Assembly (NCBI RefSeq): GCF_006170445.1
Contig: NZ_VCNA01000006.1
Location: forward strand, 124,001-188,000
Origin: Brevibacillus dissolubilis
Lineage (GTDB): Bacteria; Bacillota; Bacilli; Brevibacillales; Brevibacillaceae
Reading direction: 5' to 3'
DNA length: 64,000 nt
The notes below the pieces were generated by a model. It searched no databases. It was not told the origin of the DNA and saw nothing but the letters and a program-made list of their open reading frames with translations. Positions 1 through 8,861 of this stretch are shown here, in pieces (positions within the stretch are counted from its first letter, which is position 1; each line of letters begins with the position of its first letter). A program made the translations under genes and the position numbers.

Positions 1-405
1 GTCGCTTTTCCCGAGGAACACCCCCTGGGTATCGACATCGAGGAGATCAATCCGGACCGCAACACCCTGATCCGCGACCAAGCGACTCCTGCCGAGCTTC
101 GTCTGCTCAGCCAGCTGCCACTTGGTGAGGATGTAGCCATGACCACTCTGTGGACAGCCAAGGAAGCACTCTCCAAGATACTCCGGACGGGTATGATGAC
201 CCCGTTTTCTCTTTTTGAGATGGAGAAGCTGACAGTGGCAGACGGTGTGGTCACAGGGGAGTATACGAATTTTGCCCAGTATAAGCTGGTGTCGTTTCAG
301 CTGGGTGGTTATATCTGCACGATTGCCGCGCCTAGGCGGACAGAGCTGTCCTCGCTTCAGATCGGGCGCATCCAAGCTCAGTTTGCCTCGATGGGCACAC
401 GGTAA
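1..405 (+). CDS. 4'-phosphopantetheinyl transferase family protein, C-terminal part
   Basis: Open reading frame entering from the left edge; 134 residues are visible before the stop. It carries the two hallmark motifs of Sfp-type phosphopantetheinyl transferases: GIDIEEI near residue 10 (Mg-binding Asp) and WTAKEALSKI near residue 48 (the W-x-x-K-E-x-x-x-K signature). Such enzymes move the phosphopantetheine arm of CoA onto a Ser of acyl or peptidyl carrier proteins. The N-terminal half lies outside the window, so Sfp-like and AcpS-like cannot be fully separated, but the spacing of about 40 residues between the motifs favours Sfp-like. A strong terminator follows immediately, so it ends its transcription unit. 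Confidence 0.85.
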   Translation, partial: VAFPEEHPLGIDIEEINPDRNTLIRDQATPAELRLLSQLPLGEDVAMTTLWTAKEALSKILRTGMMTPFSLFEMEKLTVADGVVTGEYTNFAQYKLVSFQLGGYICTIAAPRRTELSSLQIGRIQAQFASMGTR

Positions 406-428
406 AAAATCGCTTTCTATATACATAG

Positions 429-465
429 ATACAACCCGCTTTGGACGAGGGGTTGTATTTTTTTT
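429..465 (+). terminator. Rho-independent terminator after the phosphopantetheinyl transferase gene
   Basis: Nine-base stem ATACAACCC / GGGTTGTAT followed by a run of eight T. Confidence 0.85.
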
Positions 466-486
466 GAAGAAAATCGAAAATACATA

Positions 487-515
487 TTGCATAGGGTAGG
501 GGGGTATAGTATTAT
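487..515 (+). promoter_or_regulatory. copA promoter with CsoR-type operator
   Basis: A sigma-A-like promoter is visible: -35 TTGCAT at 487-492, a 17-base spacer, and -10 TATTAT at 510-515. The spacer contains ATAGGGTAGGGGGGTATAGT, which closely resembles the copper-repressor CsoR operator of the Bacillus subtilis copZA promoter (from memory ATACCCTACGGGGGTATGGT). A CsoR bound there would cover the promoter. The gene for a CsoR with all three copper ligands lies 2.7 kb downstream. Operator identity is by similarity only. Confidence 0.75.
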
Positions 516-612
516 TAAGTCATCAAGAACAGCACGACGAAGCACATCAAATGGTAATACTACAAAATACAGAGCTAACGGACCTTTAATCCTGCTCATG
601 GAGGAGATAAAG

Positions 613-3027
613 ATGAGTAATACAGCAGCACTTGCCCACCAAGAAAAGACCACATCACTCAAGATCGAAGGAATGACCTGCGCCGCCTGCGCACTCCGGA
701 TCGAGAAAGTCCTGACCAAAGTGGACGGTGTCGAACAGGCGAACGTAAACTTTGCTTCTGAGAAGGCTACCGTATCCTATGACCCAAGCCGTGTCAGTAT
801 GAGCGACCTGCAAGCGAAGATCACAGACCTCGGCTACCACGTCGGCACAGAAAAAGCCACCCTTGATGTCAAAGGAATGACCTGTGCAGCCTGCGCGACC
901 CGCATCGAAAAAGGCTTAAAAAAAGTTCCAGGCGTCACCGAGGCCAACGTCAACCTCAACATGGAACGCGCCACCATCCAATACAACCCGGAAGAGGTCA
1001 GCGTCACAGACCTGATCCAGAAGGTCAAAGACATCGGGTATGAAGCACATATCCACACCGATGACCAGCCCAAAGCAGACAACAAAGAAGAAGAGCTGAG
1101 CCGTCACAAATACCGCTTCATCGCATCCGCCATCCTCTCCTTGCCACTATTGTACACCATGATCGCCCACTTCGGATTCCACGGCGCATACATGCCACAC
1201 TGGCTGATGAATCCATGGGTGCAGCTGGCTCTCGCTACTCCGGTCCAATTCATCATCGGCTGGCCATTTTACCGCAGTGCTTTTAAAGCGCTCAAGAACG
1301 GCAGTGCCAACATGGATGTGCTCGTCTCACTTGGTACCTCTGCAGCGTACTTCTACAGCTTAGCCGCGACCTTGGCAGGCAGGGGAGACCAGCTTTACTT
1401 CGAGACAAGTGCAGTCCTGATCACCCTGATCATCCTCGGGAAATGGTTCGAAGCCATCGCAAAAGGCCGCACCTCTGAAGCGATCAAGAAGCTGATGGGC
1501 CTGCAAGCCAAAAACGCAACCGTCATCCGCAACAATCAAGAGATGAGCATTCCAATCGAAGAAGTCATCGTCGGCGACGAGATCCTCGTCAAGCCAGGTG
1601 AAAAAATCCCGGTAGACGGTGTCGTCCTCACAGGCAACTCGGCAGTCGATGAATCCATGCTGACAGGCGAAAGCGTCCCAGTGGATAAAAAGCAAGGCGA
1701 CGAAGTCATCGGTGCCACCATCAACAAAAACGGTGTGCTTACGTTCCGCGCCACCAAGATCGGTAAAGACACCGCGCTCGCCCAAATCATCAAAGTCGTA
1801 GAAGATGCACAAGGCTCCAAAGCTCCGATCCAACGTATGGCAGACGTCATCTCCAATGTATTTGTTCCGATTGTAGTCGGTCTCGCTGTCCTGGTTTTCC
1901 TCGCTTGGTATTTCTTCGTAGATGCAGGCAACTTCGCACATGCGCTTGAGAATGCCATCGCCGTACTCGTGATCGCTTGCCCTTGCGCACTCGGTCTCGC
2001 TACTCCAACCTCCATCATGGTAGGTACGGGGAAAGGTGCTGAACATGGAATCCTCTTCAAAGGCGGCGAGCACCTCGAAGCAGCACACAAGCTCGACACC
2101 ATCGTTCTCGACAAAACAGGCACCATCACCAAAGGCGAACCGTCTCTCACCGACGTGATCCCATATGGCAATTTCCAAGCAGACGAGATGCTTCGTCTGA
2201 CTGCAACCGCAGAGAAAAACTCCGAGCATCCACTCGCGGAAGCGATCGTCAAGGGCGCCCTGGAAAAAGGAGTCGGACTTACCACTTCTGAATCGTTTGA
2301 AGCCATCCCGGGTTTCGGTCTTCGTGCCCAAGTGGAAGGCCGCACGCTCTACATCGGTACCCGCAAGCTGATGAACCGCGAAAATATCGACATCACACAA
2401 GCCATCTCCCAGATGGAACAGCTCGAATCCGACGGCAAAACCGCTATGCTCGTCGCCATCGACAACCAGCTGGCCGGTATGGTAGCGGTAGCTGACACGA
2501 TCAAAGAAAGCTCCCGTGAAGCGATTGCCGAACTCAAAAAGCTGGGTCTTGAAGTCGTCATGATCACCGGTGACAACCGCCGTACCGCTGAAGCGATTGC
2601 CCGTCAAGTCGGGGTCGACACCATCCGTGCCGAAGTCCTGCCTGAAGATAAAGCCAAAGAAGTTGAAGCGTTCCAAAAGCAAGGCAAAAAAGTAGCCATG
2701 GTCGGCGACGGGATCAACGACGCTCCAGCGCTTGCCACCGCAGATGTAGGGATGGCGATCGGTACAGGTACAGACATCGCGATGGAAGCAGCAGACATCA
2801 CCCTGATGCGCGGTGAACTCACCAGTATCGCCGAAGCGATCAAGCTGAGCAAGAAAACCATGGGTAACATCAAGCAAAACCTCTTCTGGGCACTCTTCTA
2901 CAACACCATCGGGATTCCAATCGCCGCAATCGGCCTGCTCGCCCCATGGGTAGCCGGTGCAGCGATGGCCTTCAGCTCCGTATCCGTCGTGCTCAATGCG
3001 CTTCGCCTCAAACGGGTCAAAATCTAA
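613..3027 (+). CDS. copA: Cu(+)-exporting P1B-type ATPase CopA
   Basis: 804-residue copper efflux pump of the cytoplasmic membrane. Two heavy-metal-associated domains carry GMTCAAC at about residues 20-26 and 88-94. The membrane metal site is C456-P-C458; the phosphorylated Asp is in DKTGT (D500); the nucleotide domain has SEHP (about 537-540); the hinge motif GDGINDAP is at about 698; and TGES lies in the actuator domain. Length and motif order are typical of CopA. The ATG at 613 follows GGAGGAG and is preferred over an upstream in-frame start at 487, which lies inside the promoter. It is preceded by a CsoR-type operator. No copZ chaperone gene is beside it; csoR follows as a separate unit. 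Confidence 0.96.
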   Translation: MSNTAALAHQEKTTSLKIEGMTCAACALRIEKVLTKVDGVEQANVNFASEKATVSYDPSRVSMSDLQAKITDLGYHVGTEKATLDVKGMTCAACATRIEKGLKKVPGVTEANVNLNMERATIQYNPEEVSVTDLIQKVKDIGYEAHIHTDDQPKADNKEEELSRHKYRFIASAILSLPLLYTMIAHFGFHGAYMPHWLMNPWVQLALATPVQFIIGWPFYRSAFKALKNGSANMDVLVSLGTSAAYFYSLAATLAGRGDQLYFETSAVLITLIILGKWFEAIAKGRTSEAIKKLMGLQAKNATVIRNNQEMSIPIEEVIVGDEILVKPGEKIPVDGVVLTGNSAVDESMLTGESVPVDKKQGDEVIGATINKNGVLTFRATKIGKDTALAQIIKVVEDAQGSKAPIQRMADVISNVFVPIVVGLAVLVFLAWYFFVDAGNFAHALENAIAVLVIACPCALGLATPTSIMVGTGKGAEHGILFKGGEHLEAAHKLDTIVLDKTGTITKGEPSLTDVIPYGNFQADEMLRLTATAEKNSEHPLAEAIVKGALEKGVGLTTSESFEAIPGFGLRAQVEGRTLYIGTRKLMNRENIDITQAISQMEQLESDGKTAMLVAIDNQLAGMVAVADTIKESSREAIAELKKLGLEVVMITGDNRRTAEAIARQVGVDTIRAEVLPEDKAKEVEAFQKQGKKVAMVGDGINDAPALATADVGMAIGTGTDIAMEAADITLMRGELTSIAEAIKLSKKTMGNIKQNLFWALFYNTIGIPIAAIGLLAPWVAGAAMAFSSVSVVLNALRLKRVKI

Positions 3028-3079
3028 TCCCCATTATCATCCCCATAGGATCACGACAGCCCCCCTGTCTTGATTATAG

Positions 3080-3114
3080 AAAAGGCGCTGGACTCCCTCA
3101 TCCAGCGCCTTTTG
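3080..3114 (+). terminator. Terminator after copA
   Basis: Thirteen-base stem AAAAGGCGCTGGA / TCCAGCGCCTTTT with an 8-base loop. Confidence 0.85.
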
Positions 3115-3164
3115 TTAATAAATTCCCTGTTCTGTCAACTTAAAGCCAAAAACCCCGTACTCTC

Positions 3165-3173
3165 TGCTATAAT
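3165..3173 (+). promoter_or_regulatory. Extended -10 promoter element for csoR
   Basis: TGCTATAAT is a perfect extended -10 box about 60 bases before the csoR start. No convincing -35 is seen at the right spacing, and no clear second CsoR operator is visible. Confidence 0.5.
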
Positions 3174-3233
3174 AAGAGATAATGCGGGAGAAACGAACGC
3201 AACTAATCCTTTGCGTTGCTGGAGGTATTATAT

Positions 3234-3572
3234 ATGAATGAACAACAACTGAATTCCCACGAGTGTGCCGAAGACGCATCTTGCCACAGCAACGGGAGAA
3301 GCTCACACCATTCCGACAAGACCAAAGCGAACCTGCAATCCCGGCTGAACCGAATCGAAGGTCAGATTCGCGGTATCAAAGGCATGATTGAAAAAGACGT
3401 ATACTGTGACGACGTGCTCAACCAGATCGCTGCTGTGCAGTCCGCACTTAACTCCGTCGGGAAAATGCTGCTCGAAGGCCATATGAAAAGCTGTGTGATC
3501 GACCGGATTCAAGAGGGCGATCATGATGTGATTGAAGAATTCCTCAAGACTGTCAACAAATTGATTAAGTAG
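3234..3572 (+). CDS. csoR: Copper-sensing transcriptional repressor CsoR
   Basis: 112-residue all-helical DUF156 repressor. The three Cu(I) ligands of CsoR are present with the canonical spacing: C58 (in VYCDD), H83 and C87 (in GHMKSC), that is C-x24-H-x3-C. The N-terminal 30 residues are an unusual His/Cys-rich tail (H9, C11, C17, H18, H25, H26) that could add metal contacts. The ATG at 3234 sits 8 bases after GGAGG; the upstream alternative at 3216 lacks a ribosome site. It probably represses copA through the operator at 487-515. It is monocistronic, with its own promoter and terminator. Confidence 0.93.
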   Translation: MNEQQLNSHECAEDASCHSNGRSSHHSDKTKANLQSRLNRIEGQIRGIKGMIEKDVYCDDVLNQIAAVQSALNSVGKMLLEGHMKSCVIDRIQEGDHDVIEEFLKTVNKLIK

Positions 3573-3580
3573 GCTGATGT

Positions 3581-3614
3581 ACACCCTGTTGTCTCATTTG
3601 ACAGGGTGTTTGTT
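3581..3614 (+). terminator. Terminator after csoR
   Basis: Stem ACACCCTGT / ACAGGGTGT followed by a short T-rich stretch. The same stem recurs after the next gene. Confidence 0.7.
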
Positions 3615-3688
3615 TACACTTGGTAACTCGCTACCTAGAGGTAAGTGGGGTACACTATAGGGACAAAACGAACGTGAGGAGGATACAC

Positions 3689-4150
3689 ATGAGTCAACAG
3701 AGCCAACACTCATTTACACTGAATGCGACATGGGAAGGCGGACGCCTGGGAGCCGGACATCTCAAAGCAAAAGGGCTGGACACCCAGATGTCTGTACCAA
3801 CTGAATTCGGCGGCCCCAATACCGGAACCAACCCGGAGGAGCTATTGATCGGCTCAGCCATGACCTGCTACATGATCACACTGGCGGCGATTCTGGAAAA
3901 GCGCAATTTTAAAGTGATCTCACTGACGCTCCAGTCGGAGGGAATCGTCGGGGTCGAGGCAGGCAACACCGGTTTTCGTCAAATCATCCATCGTCCGACC
4001 ATCGTGCTCGGTGACGGCGATGAGAAGACGATCGAAGTGGCCCAACAGGCTGCGCATCGGGCCGAAGAGGTCTGCATGATCTCCAAAGCGATGCGCGGCA
4101 ACATTGATTTCATTGTTGAGCCTACCGTTAGGATCGGGCAAAACGTATAA
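3689..4150 (+). CDS. OsmC/Ohr family peroxiredoxin-like protein (first copy)
   Basis: 153 residues. The OsmC fold is recognised from the N-terminal beta hairpin (TWEGGRLGAG), the NPEELLIGSAMTCYM segment with the first Cys, and EEVCMISKAMRGN with the second Cys. In OsmC/Ohr enzymes these two Cys reduce organic hydroperoxides with a dihydrolipoyl or thiol partner. The start at ATG 3689 follows GAGGAGG. It is a clear paralogue of the next gene, from which it is separated by its own terminator, so it arose by tandem duplication. Its true substrate is unknown. Confidence 0.88.
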   Translation: MSQQSQHSFTLNATWEGGRLGAGHLKAKGLDTQMSVPTEFGGPNTGTNPEELLIGSAMTCYMITLAAILEKRNFKVISLTLQSEGIVGVEAGNTGFRQIIHRPTIVLGDGDEKTIEVAQQAAHRAEEVCMISKAMRGNIDFIVEPTVRIGQNV

Positions 4151-4177
4151 GGGACTGACCCAGCTTTTCTTTGTTGT

Positions 4178-4210
4178 ACACCCTGTTGTTTAGTTGGACA
4201 GGGTGTTTGC
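4178..4210 (+). terminator. Terminator after first OsmC-like gene
   Basis: Stem ACACCCTGT / ACAGGGTGT, identical to the stem after csoR. Confidence 0.7.
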
Positions 4211-4286
4211 TTACATGTTTACCGCTTCCCCGTCATATAGAAGTGAGGTAATGAAGAAATGACCACACTTCGGGGGAGGAATCAGT

Positions 4287-4742
4287 ATGGGGCAACATTC
4301 ATTTACACTGAAAGCGACGTGGGAGGGCGGGTTTCTCGGTACGGGGAATCTTGAAGCAAGAGGTCTTCAGACCAGAATTTCTTTGCCAAAGGAATTCAAC
4401 GGTCCGAATGTGGGGACGAATCCGGAAGAGATGCTGATCGGATCAGCGATGAACTGCTACTTGGTTACGCTTGCTGATATACTGGATCGGCGCCAGCTGA
4501 AAGTCACCTCGCTGACACTTCAGTCTGAGGGCTTCGTCACTGTGGAGTCTGGTAAATATCGGTTCAGCCAGATCATTCACCGTCCGACGATTGTGCTCGG
4601 TGACGGGGATAAGAGAACGATTGAGACGGCCCAACACGCAGCACACCGCGCCGAAGCGGCCTGCATGGTGTCCAATACGATGCGCGGCAACGTCGAGTTC
4701 ACCGGCGAGCCTACCGTCCGGATCGGGCAAGGCGCGTCTTAG
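4287..4742 (+). CDS. OsmC/Ohr family peroxiredoxin-like protein (second copy)
   Basis: 151 residues, strongly similar to the gene ending at 4150 along its whole length (TWEGGFLGTG, NPEEMLIGSAMNCYL, VVLGDGD-like segment, MRGNVEF). Both redox Cys are kept (in AMNCYL and AACMVS). ATG 4287 follows GGGGGAGGA. It is a tandem duplicate that has diverged mainly at surface positions. The stop codon is 3 bases from the end of the convergent JAMM gene, leaving no room for a terminator between them. Confidence 0.88.
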   Translation: MGQHSFTLKATWEGGFLGTGNLEARGLQTRISLPKEFNGPNVGTNPEEMLIGSAMNCYLVTLADILDRRQLKVTSLTLQSEGFVTVESGKYRFSQIIHRPTIVLGDGDKRTIETAQHAAHRAEAACMVSNTMRGNVEFTGEPTVRIGQGAS

Positions 4743-4745
4743 AGC

Positions 4746-5210
4746 TTACTCCTGCAGATCTACGACAGCGTACTCCCGTCTGACGAATGTCCCTTCTACC
4801 AGCTGATAGAGCACAAGCTCAGCTTCCTCAGGCTCACTATCGGCAAGGGACATCACCCAATAGCCAAGTGCAGGATAATGCCACCCAGCCAGATCGGCAG
4901 CAGACGGGATGGGTGGTGTCGTCGGATGGGTATGCACCATGCCAAGCCATGTCAGCCCGTCAGCCTCCATCTTTTTCAGGTGGGAGAGCAGGGTGACTCC
5001 AGTCAGGTGAAACGTCTGTTGTGTCGTCTCTGATTTCGTAGCAGGGTAGTGGGCGAGTACAGTCGACCCACTACCCGCAAGCAAGGCCACATACTCATGC
5101 GGAAACGCTTCTCGCCCTTCTGCGATGAGGCGTTTCAACACTTTTTTGGTTATACATAGCGTTTGATTCTGATCTGTGAAGGGGTGCCCGATCAGCGACG
5201 GATTCATCAA
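4746..5210 (-). CDS. M67 family JAMM/MPN metallopeptidase-like protein
   Basis: 154 residues with a complete JAMM zinc motif: an upstream Glu (in PHEYVALLAG), then HTHP followed by PSAADL, which matches H-x-H-x7-S-x2-D. JAMM proteins of this size in bacteria are isopeptidases or deconjugases, sometimes linked to sulfur-carrier proteins, but no ThiS/MoaD-like partner is beside it. Two starts are possible: TTG at 5210 (8 bases after AGGAG) and ATG at 5207; they differ by one residue. It is convergent with the second OsmC gene and divergent from the DUF72 gene. Confidence 0.85.
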   Translation of the reverse strand: MMNPSLIGHPFTDQNQTLCITKKVLKRLIAEGREAFPHEYVALLAGSGSTVLAHYPATKSETTQQTFHLTGVTLLSHLKKMEADGLTWLGMVHTHPTTPPIPSAADLAGWHYPALGYWVMSLADSEPEEAELVLYQLVEGTFVRREYAVVDLQE

Positions 5211-5267
5211 TCATGAGGCTCCTTTCTGTCTCCTACACATGCAAGTTCAACACTGCGAGGGAATCGT

Positions 5268-6128
5268 ATGTCAAAGCAAAACATCCATATCGGCGTATGC
5301 GGCTGGGGTGATCACGACACCCTTTATACACAGGGGGTCAGCGCCCGTGATAAACTGTCGGTGTATGCCAGTCATTTTCCGATTGTAGAGATCGACAGTT
5401 CGTTTTACGCCATCTTACCACAAAAAAACTATGAGTCATGGGTCAAGGCCACGCCCGATGCTTTCCGTTTTATCGTCAAGCCGCATCAGGTGTTGACCGG
5501 ACACCAGCGCAACCCTATGGAAAAAGAAAAGCGGGCCGAGCTGTTCGTCCAATTCGAGGAAAGTATCCAGCCGTTGGTCAGAAGCGGCAAGCTCCAAGCC
5601 CTGCTGTTTCAGTTTCCACCGTGGTTTGACTGCCAGCGTGACCATGTCCTCTATGTAAAATATTGCGTCCAGACCTATGCGAAGTATCCGATTGCTGTGG
5701 AGTTTCGTCACCAGAGCTGGTTCCTGCCTTCTTATAAGCAAAAGACACTGGAGTTCCTCGCTGATATCGGTGCGACCCATGTCGTCTGTGATGAGCCCCA
5801 GGCTGGCACAGGGTCTGTTCCTATCGTTCCGGAGGTGACCAATGAGAGCCTGTCTCTCATCCGCTTCCACGGGCGCAACGTATCCGGCTGGCGGGATGCA
5901 GGTCAGGCGGCCAACTGGCGGGATGTCCGTTATCTGTACCGCTACAGTGATGATGAATTGAGTGAATGGGTCCCTCGCATCCAGAGTCTGGCCGAGGAAG
6001 CCAAGCAGGTTTTTGTCCTGTTCAACAACAACTCAGGCGGCGATGCGGCAGATAACGCCAAGCGCCTGATGCAGATGCTCGGCATCGATCCAGAGGGGCT
6101 TAACCCGAGACAGCTTGAGCTGTTTTAA
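5268..6128 (+). CDS. DUF72 (YecE-like) domain protein
   Basis: 286 residues, the usual length for DUF72, a TIM-barrel-like family of unknown function. Recognised by the N-terminal IGVCGWGDHD segment, VEIDSSFYAI, FRFIVKPHQ and the C-terminal VFVLFNNNSGGDAADNA stretch. Start ATG 5268 follows GCGAGGGA. It is 42 bases from the next gene on the same strand and may be co-transcribed with it. No catalytic role can be assigned. Confidence 0.88.
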   Translation: MSKQNIHIGVCGWGDHDTLYTQGVSARDKLSVYASHFPIVEIDSSFYAILPQKNYESWVKATPDAFRFIVKPHQVLTGHQRNPMEKEKRAELFVQFEESIQPLVRSGKLQALLFQFPPWFDCQRDHVLYVKYCVQTYAKYPIAVEFRHQSWFLPSYKQKTLEFLADIGATHVVCDEPQAGTGSVPIVPEVTNESLSLIRFHGRNVSGWRDAGQAANWRDVRYLYRYSDDELSEWVPRIQSLAEEAKQVFVLFNNNSGGDAADNAKRLMQMLGIDPEGLNPRQLELF

Positions 6129-6170
6129 GAAGAATTTGAGGCGCTAGATTGGCGCAAGGAGTGACCCAAC

Positions 6171-6995
6171 ATGATGATTTGGCTTCTTTTGCTGTTTGTC
6201 CTCATCGGTCTGGTGGCTGGAGCGACGGGCAGTATTGTCGGGATTGGCGGCGGGCTCTTTTTTGTACCGGCGCTGCTTTATTTCGGTAATCTGGCAGAGC
6301 CGGGGGCGATCACCCCGCAGATCGCGACAGGCACATCGCTTTTGGTGATTGCCGTCACGGCGCTCTCTTCCACGCTCGCCTATCTCAAACAGAAAAAAGT
6401 AGACGTTCAAGCAGCCCTGCTGTTCTTCATCGGGAGTGCACCGGGTGCCGTGCTTGGTGTCTATATCAACAAACTGCTGCAGCTGCAATCCTTTTATCTG
6501 TTATTTGGTCTGTTTCAGATTGCGATGTTTATCTTAATGCTGGTGCGTGACAAGCTCAAGCCGCGAAGCGCAGGCTGGGCGATCCGCAAGACCTATCTGG
6601 ATGCGGAAGGTCACGAGCATGAGTACGGCTATAACCGCTGGAGCGCAATTACGATTGCCTTTTTCGTCGGGATTATTTCATCCTTGTTCGGGGTCGGCGG
6701 CGGAGTGTTGATGGTTCCGGCGCTTTTGGTGTTTTACCGTTTTCCACCGCATATGGCGACAGCAACCTCGATGTGTGTTATTTTTCTGTCGGCAGTGATC
6801 GGCAGTACTACCAACGTGATCAATGATCATATTAACTGGTGGTATGCACTGGCGCTTGCTCCTGGTGCATGGTTCGGAGGAAAGCTGGGAGCTTTTATTG
6901 CAAGCAAGATGAAGGGCAAGACAATAGTTCTCTTGTTGCGTGTCATTATCTTGGCGATTGCCGTACAGATGATTATCAAAGCATTTACATCCTAG
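6171..6995 (+). CDS. yunE: TauE/SafE family sulfite/anion exporter (YunE-like)
   Basis: 274-residue integral membrane protein with about eight hydrophobic segments. The two homologous halves of the TauE/SafE family each begin with a Gly-rich motif: GIGGGLFFVPALL near residue 27 and GVGGGVLMVPALL near residue 177. The family moves sulfite, sulfoacetate or other small organic anions out of the cell; the substrate here is unknown. ATG 6171 follows AAGGAG. The neighbour downstream is YunD, as in Bacillus subtilis, which supports the YunE assignment. Confidence 0.88.
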   Translation: MMIWLLLLFVLIGLVAGATGSIVGIGGGLFFVPALLYFGNLAEPGAITPQIATGTSLLVIAVTALSSTLAYLKQKKVDVQAALLFFIGSAPGAVLGVYINKLLQLQSFYLLFGLFQIAMFILMLVRDKLKPRSAGWAIRKTYLDAEGHEHEYGYNRWSAITIAFFVGIISSLFGVGGGVLMVPALLVFYRFPPHMATATSMCVIFLSAVIGSTTNVINDHINWWYALALAPGAWFGGKLGAFIASKMKGKTIVLLLRVIILAIAVQMIIKAFTS

Positions 6996-7032
6996 TCAGA
7001 AGACCATATTCATCGGCAAAGGGGGGAGACGC

Positions 7033-8484
7033 GTGGGAAAGATCTGTACCTTGCATCTCTTGCATACCAATGACATACATAGCCAATTTGAAAAAATGCC
7101 CAAGATCGCAACCGTGCTCCACACCTATCGGGAGCAATACGTGGCACAGGGAGACAGCGTGTTGACCCTTGACATCGGCGATCACGCAGACCGCGCCCGA
7201 ATGAAGACAGAGGCCAGCTTCGGACAGGTGAATGTCGCCGTGCTCAACCAGAGTGGCTACCAATACGTGACGATTGGCAACAACGAGGGGGTCACACTGC
7301 CCAAGCAAAAGCTGGATCACCTATACGATGAGGCCCAATTCAAAGTGATCGTCGGCAACATACGCGACAACAGCAACGGACAGATCCCGAATTGGGCTGT
7401 CCCATATGCGATTCATGAGGAAGCAGGTCTTACGATTGCGCTTCTCGGTGTGACAGCGGCTTTTACAGATTTTTATCACATGCTTGGCTGGGACGTCCAA
7501 GATGGTATCGACTTGGTGAGGGAGCAGGTGAAGAAGCTTCGCCCTCGGGTGGATGCCATTATCGTCCTGTCCCATCTGGGCTTACATGCCGATATCGAGA
7601 TGGCGACACAGATCGAGGGAATCGACGTGATTCTTGGCGGACACACCCACCAGGTCCTGGAGCAAGGACAACTGGTTCATGACACACTGATCGCCCAAGC
7701 AGGAAATTTGGGAAATTTTGTAGGTCATGTAACTTTCATGTTTGACCTTGATCAAAAGGTGGTAATAGATAAATCAGCAGAAGTATTTGCCACGGAAAAA
7801 TTCAGCGACGATGCAGCCATCACTGCCCTGATTGCTGCTGCCAAGGCAGAGGCAGTCGAAGTTTTGTCAGAGCCAGTGGCCCAGTTGGATCAGCCTTTTG
7901 CAGTGGACTGGGACCGGGAGACTCCGTTCGGTACGTTCCTCGCTGCCAGTCTGCGTGCATGGACTGGGGCAGAGATCGGTCTTGCAACAGGTGGGCTTTT
8001 GCTCACCCCGTTAGCTGCGGGCAAGGTGACTCGCCACGATCTGCTTGCTTGTCTGCCGCATCCTATCAAGCCCTGTGCGGTTACCCTGACTGGTGCTGAA
8101 CTGCTCGCAGTCTTGGAGTGTGCCCTGCAGCCAGAGATGATTCAGCGCAAAACGCGTGGATACGGCTTCCGGGGTCAGGTGCTCGGCTGGATGGGAGTAG
8201 ACGGGATCGAGGTCTACTACCAGACGAGCGAGGCAGACGGTCAGACGAAGTGGCAGATCAGCCGTGTCGAGGCAGGTGGTCAGCCGCTTGACCTCTTACG
8301 GGAGTATCGCGTGGCGACGATTGATATGTTTATGTTTAATCCTATTTTTCCGCAGATTCGCGAAGGCAAGGAGGCTCAATTCTTCTTGCCGGAAGTCTTA
8401 CGCGAAGTAGTTGCCAAGACCTTGTCTGATCCACAGCTGATCGCCGACAGTCACATCCCGCGCTATCACGGGCAACCTTCCTAA
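7033..8484 (+). CDS. yunD: Bifunctional metallophosphatase/5'-nucleotidase YunD
   Basis: 483 residues with the two-domain layout of the 5'-nucleotidase family: N-terminal metallophosphoesterase (HTNDIHSQF at residue 10, LDIGDHADR, TIGNNE, SHLGLHAD, GGHTHQV) and C-terminal nucleotide-binding domain. The family's GNHE is GNNE here, as I recall also for Bacillus YunD. No signal peptide is visible, so it is cytoplasmic, unlike secreted UshA-type enzymes. The start is GTG 7033 after a GGGGGGAG ribosome site. Likely hydrolyses nucleotides or a sugar-nucleotide; the substrate is not determined. Confidence 0.9.
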   Translation: MGKICTLHLLHTNDIHSQFEKMPKIATVLHTYREQYVAQGDSVLTLDIGDHADRARMKTEASFGQVNVAVLNQSGYQYVTIGNNEGVTLPKQKLDHLYDEAQFKVIVGNIRDNSNGQIPNWAVPYAIHEEAGLTIALLGVTAAFTDFYHMLGWDVQDGIDLVREQVKKLRPRVDAIIVLSHLGLHADIEMATQIEGIDVILGGHTHQVLEQGQLVHDTLIAQAGNLGNFVGHVTFMFDLDQKVVIDKSAEVFATEKFSDDAAITALIAAAKAEAVEVLSEPVAQLDQPFAVDWDRETPFGTFLAASLRAWTGAEIGLATGGLLLTPLAAGKVTRHDLLACLPHPIKPCAVTLTGAELLAVLECALQPEMIQRKTRGYGFRGQVLGWMGVDGIEVYYQTSEADGQTKWQISRVEAGGQPLDLLREYRVATIDMFMFNPIFPQIREGKEAQFFLPEVLREVVAKTLSDPQLIADSHIPRYHGQPS

Positions 8485-8505
8485 GATGCGATTCGCCGAG
8501 CAAAA

Positions 8506-8548
8506 CCCCGTTGCTTTGGGCATAATATGAAAAACAGCAACGGGGTGG
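8506..8548 (+). promoter_or_regulatory. RNA hairpin overlapping the ribosome site of the DUF6154 gene
   Basis: A perfect 10-base inverted repeat, CCCCGTTGCT at 8506-8515 and AGCAACGGGG at 8536-8545. The 3' arm includes most of the G-rich ribosome site (GGGGTGG, 8542-8548) of the gene starting at 8554. There is no T tract after it, so it is not a terminator; it could limit translation. Confidence 0.5.
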
Positions 8549-8553
8549 ATGAG

Positions 8554-8796
8554 ATGCGTTTTATCGATGAATTGTATGAATTGTACCGGGGACATTTTAC
8601 CCGTGATGAAGAAGATATCATTGCAGTGGTTGTGGGGATCTTAGCCGAGCACAACCATGACGAGCTGATGACGATTGTTGAGTCGATGGACGATGAGGAG
8701 CTGTTCAACATGCTTGCCACCTACATGGTCGAAGTGATGAAACGAAAAGTAGCCATGGATGAAAACGGTGAGCCCGGTTCTCGCATCGTACACTGA
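8554..8796 (+). CDS. DUF6154 family small protein
   Basis: 80 residues, acidic, predicted all-helical, starting MRFIDELYELYRGHF. This matches the DUF6154 family of short Bacilli proteins of unknown function. The ATG at 8554 is preferred because family members begin at this Met and a G-rich site precedes it; the ATG at 8527 has no ribosome site and lies in a hairpin loop. It sits between yunD and yunC, probably in one transcript. Confidence 0.72.
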   Translation: MRFIDELYELYRGHFTRDEEDIIAVVVGILAEHNHDELMTIVESMDDEELFNMLATYMVEVMKRKVAMDENGEPGSRIVH

Positions 8797-8861
8797 GACA
8801 AAGACACACAAGAGACAAATACATCATACGGTAATGTAAACAAGTGGGAAGGAGTGGTTTC

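Noticed and set aside
1360-2877. 505-codon open frame on the minus strand inside copA
   Set aside because: It is an antisense shadow of the biased codons of copA; it has no ribosome site and codes an unnatural sequence.
8527-8553. Start of the DUF6154 gene at ATG 8527
   Set aside because: No ribosome site precedes it, and related proteins begin at the Met encoded at 8554.
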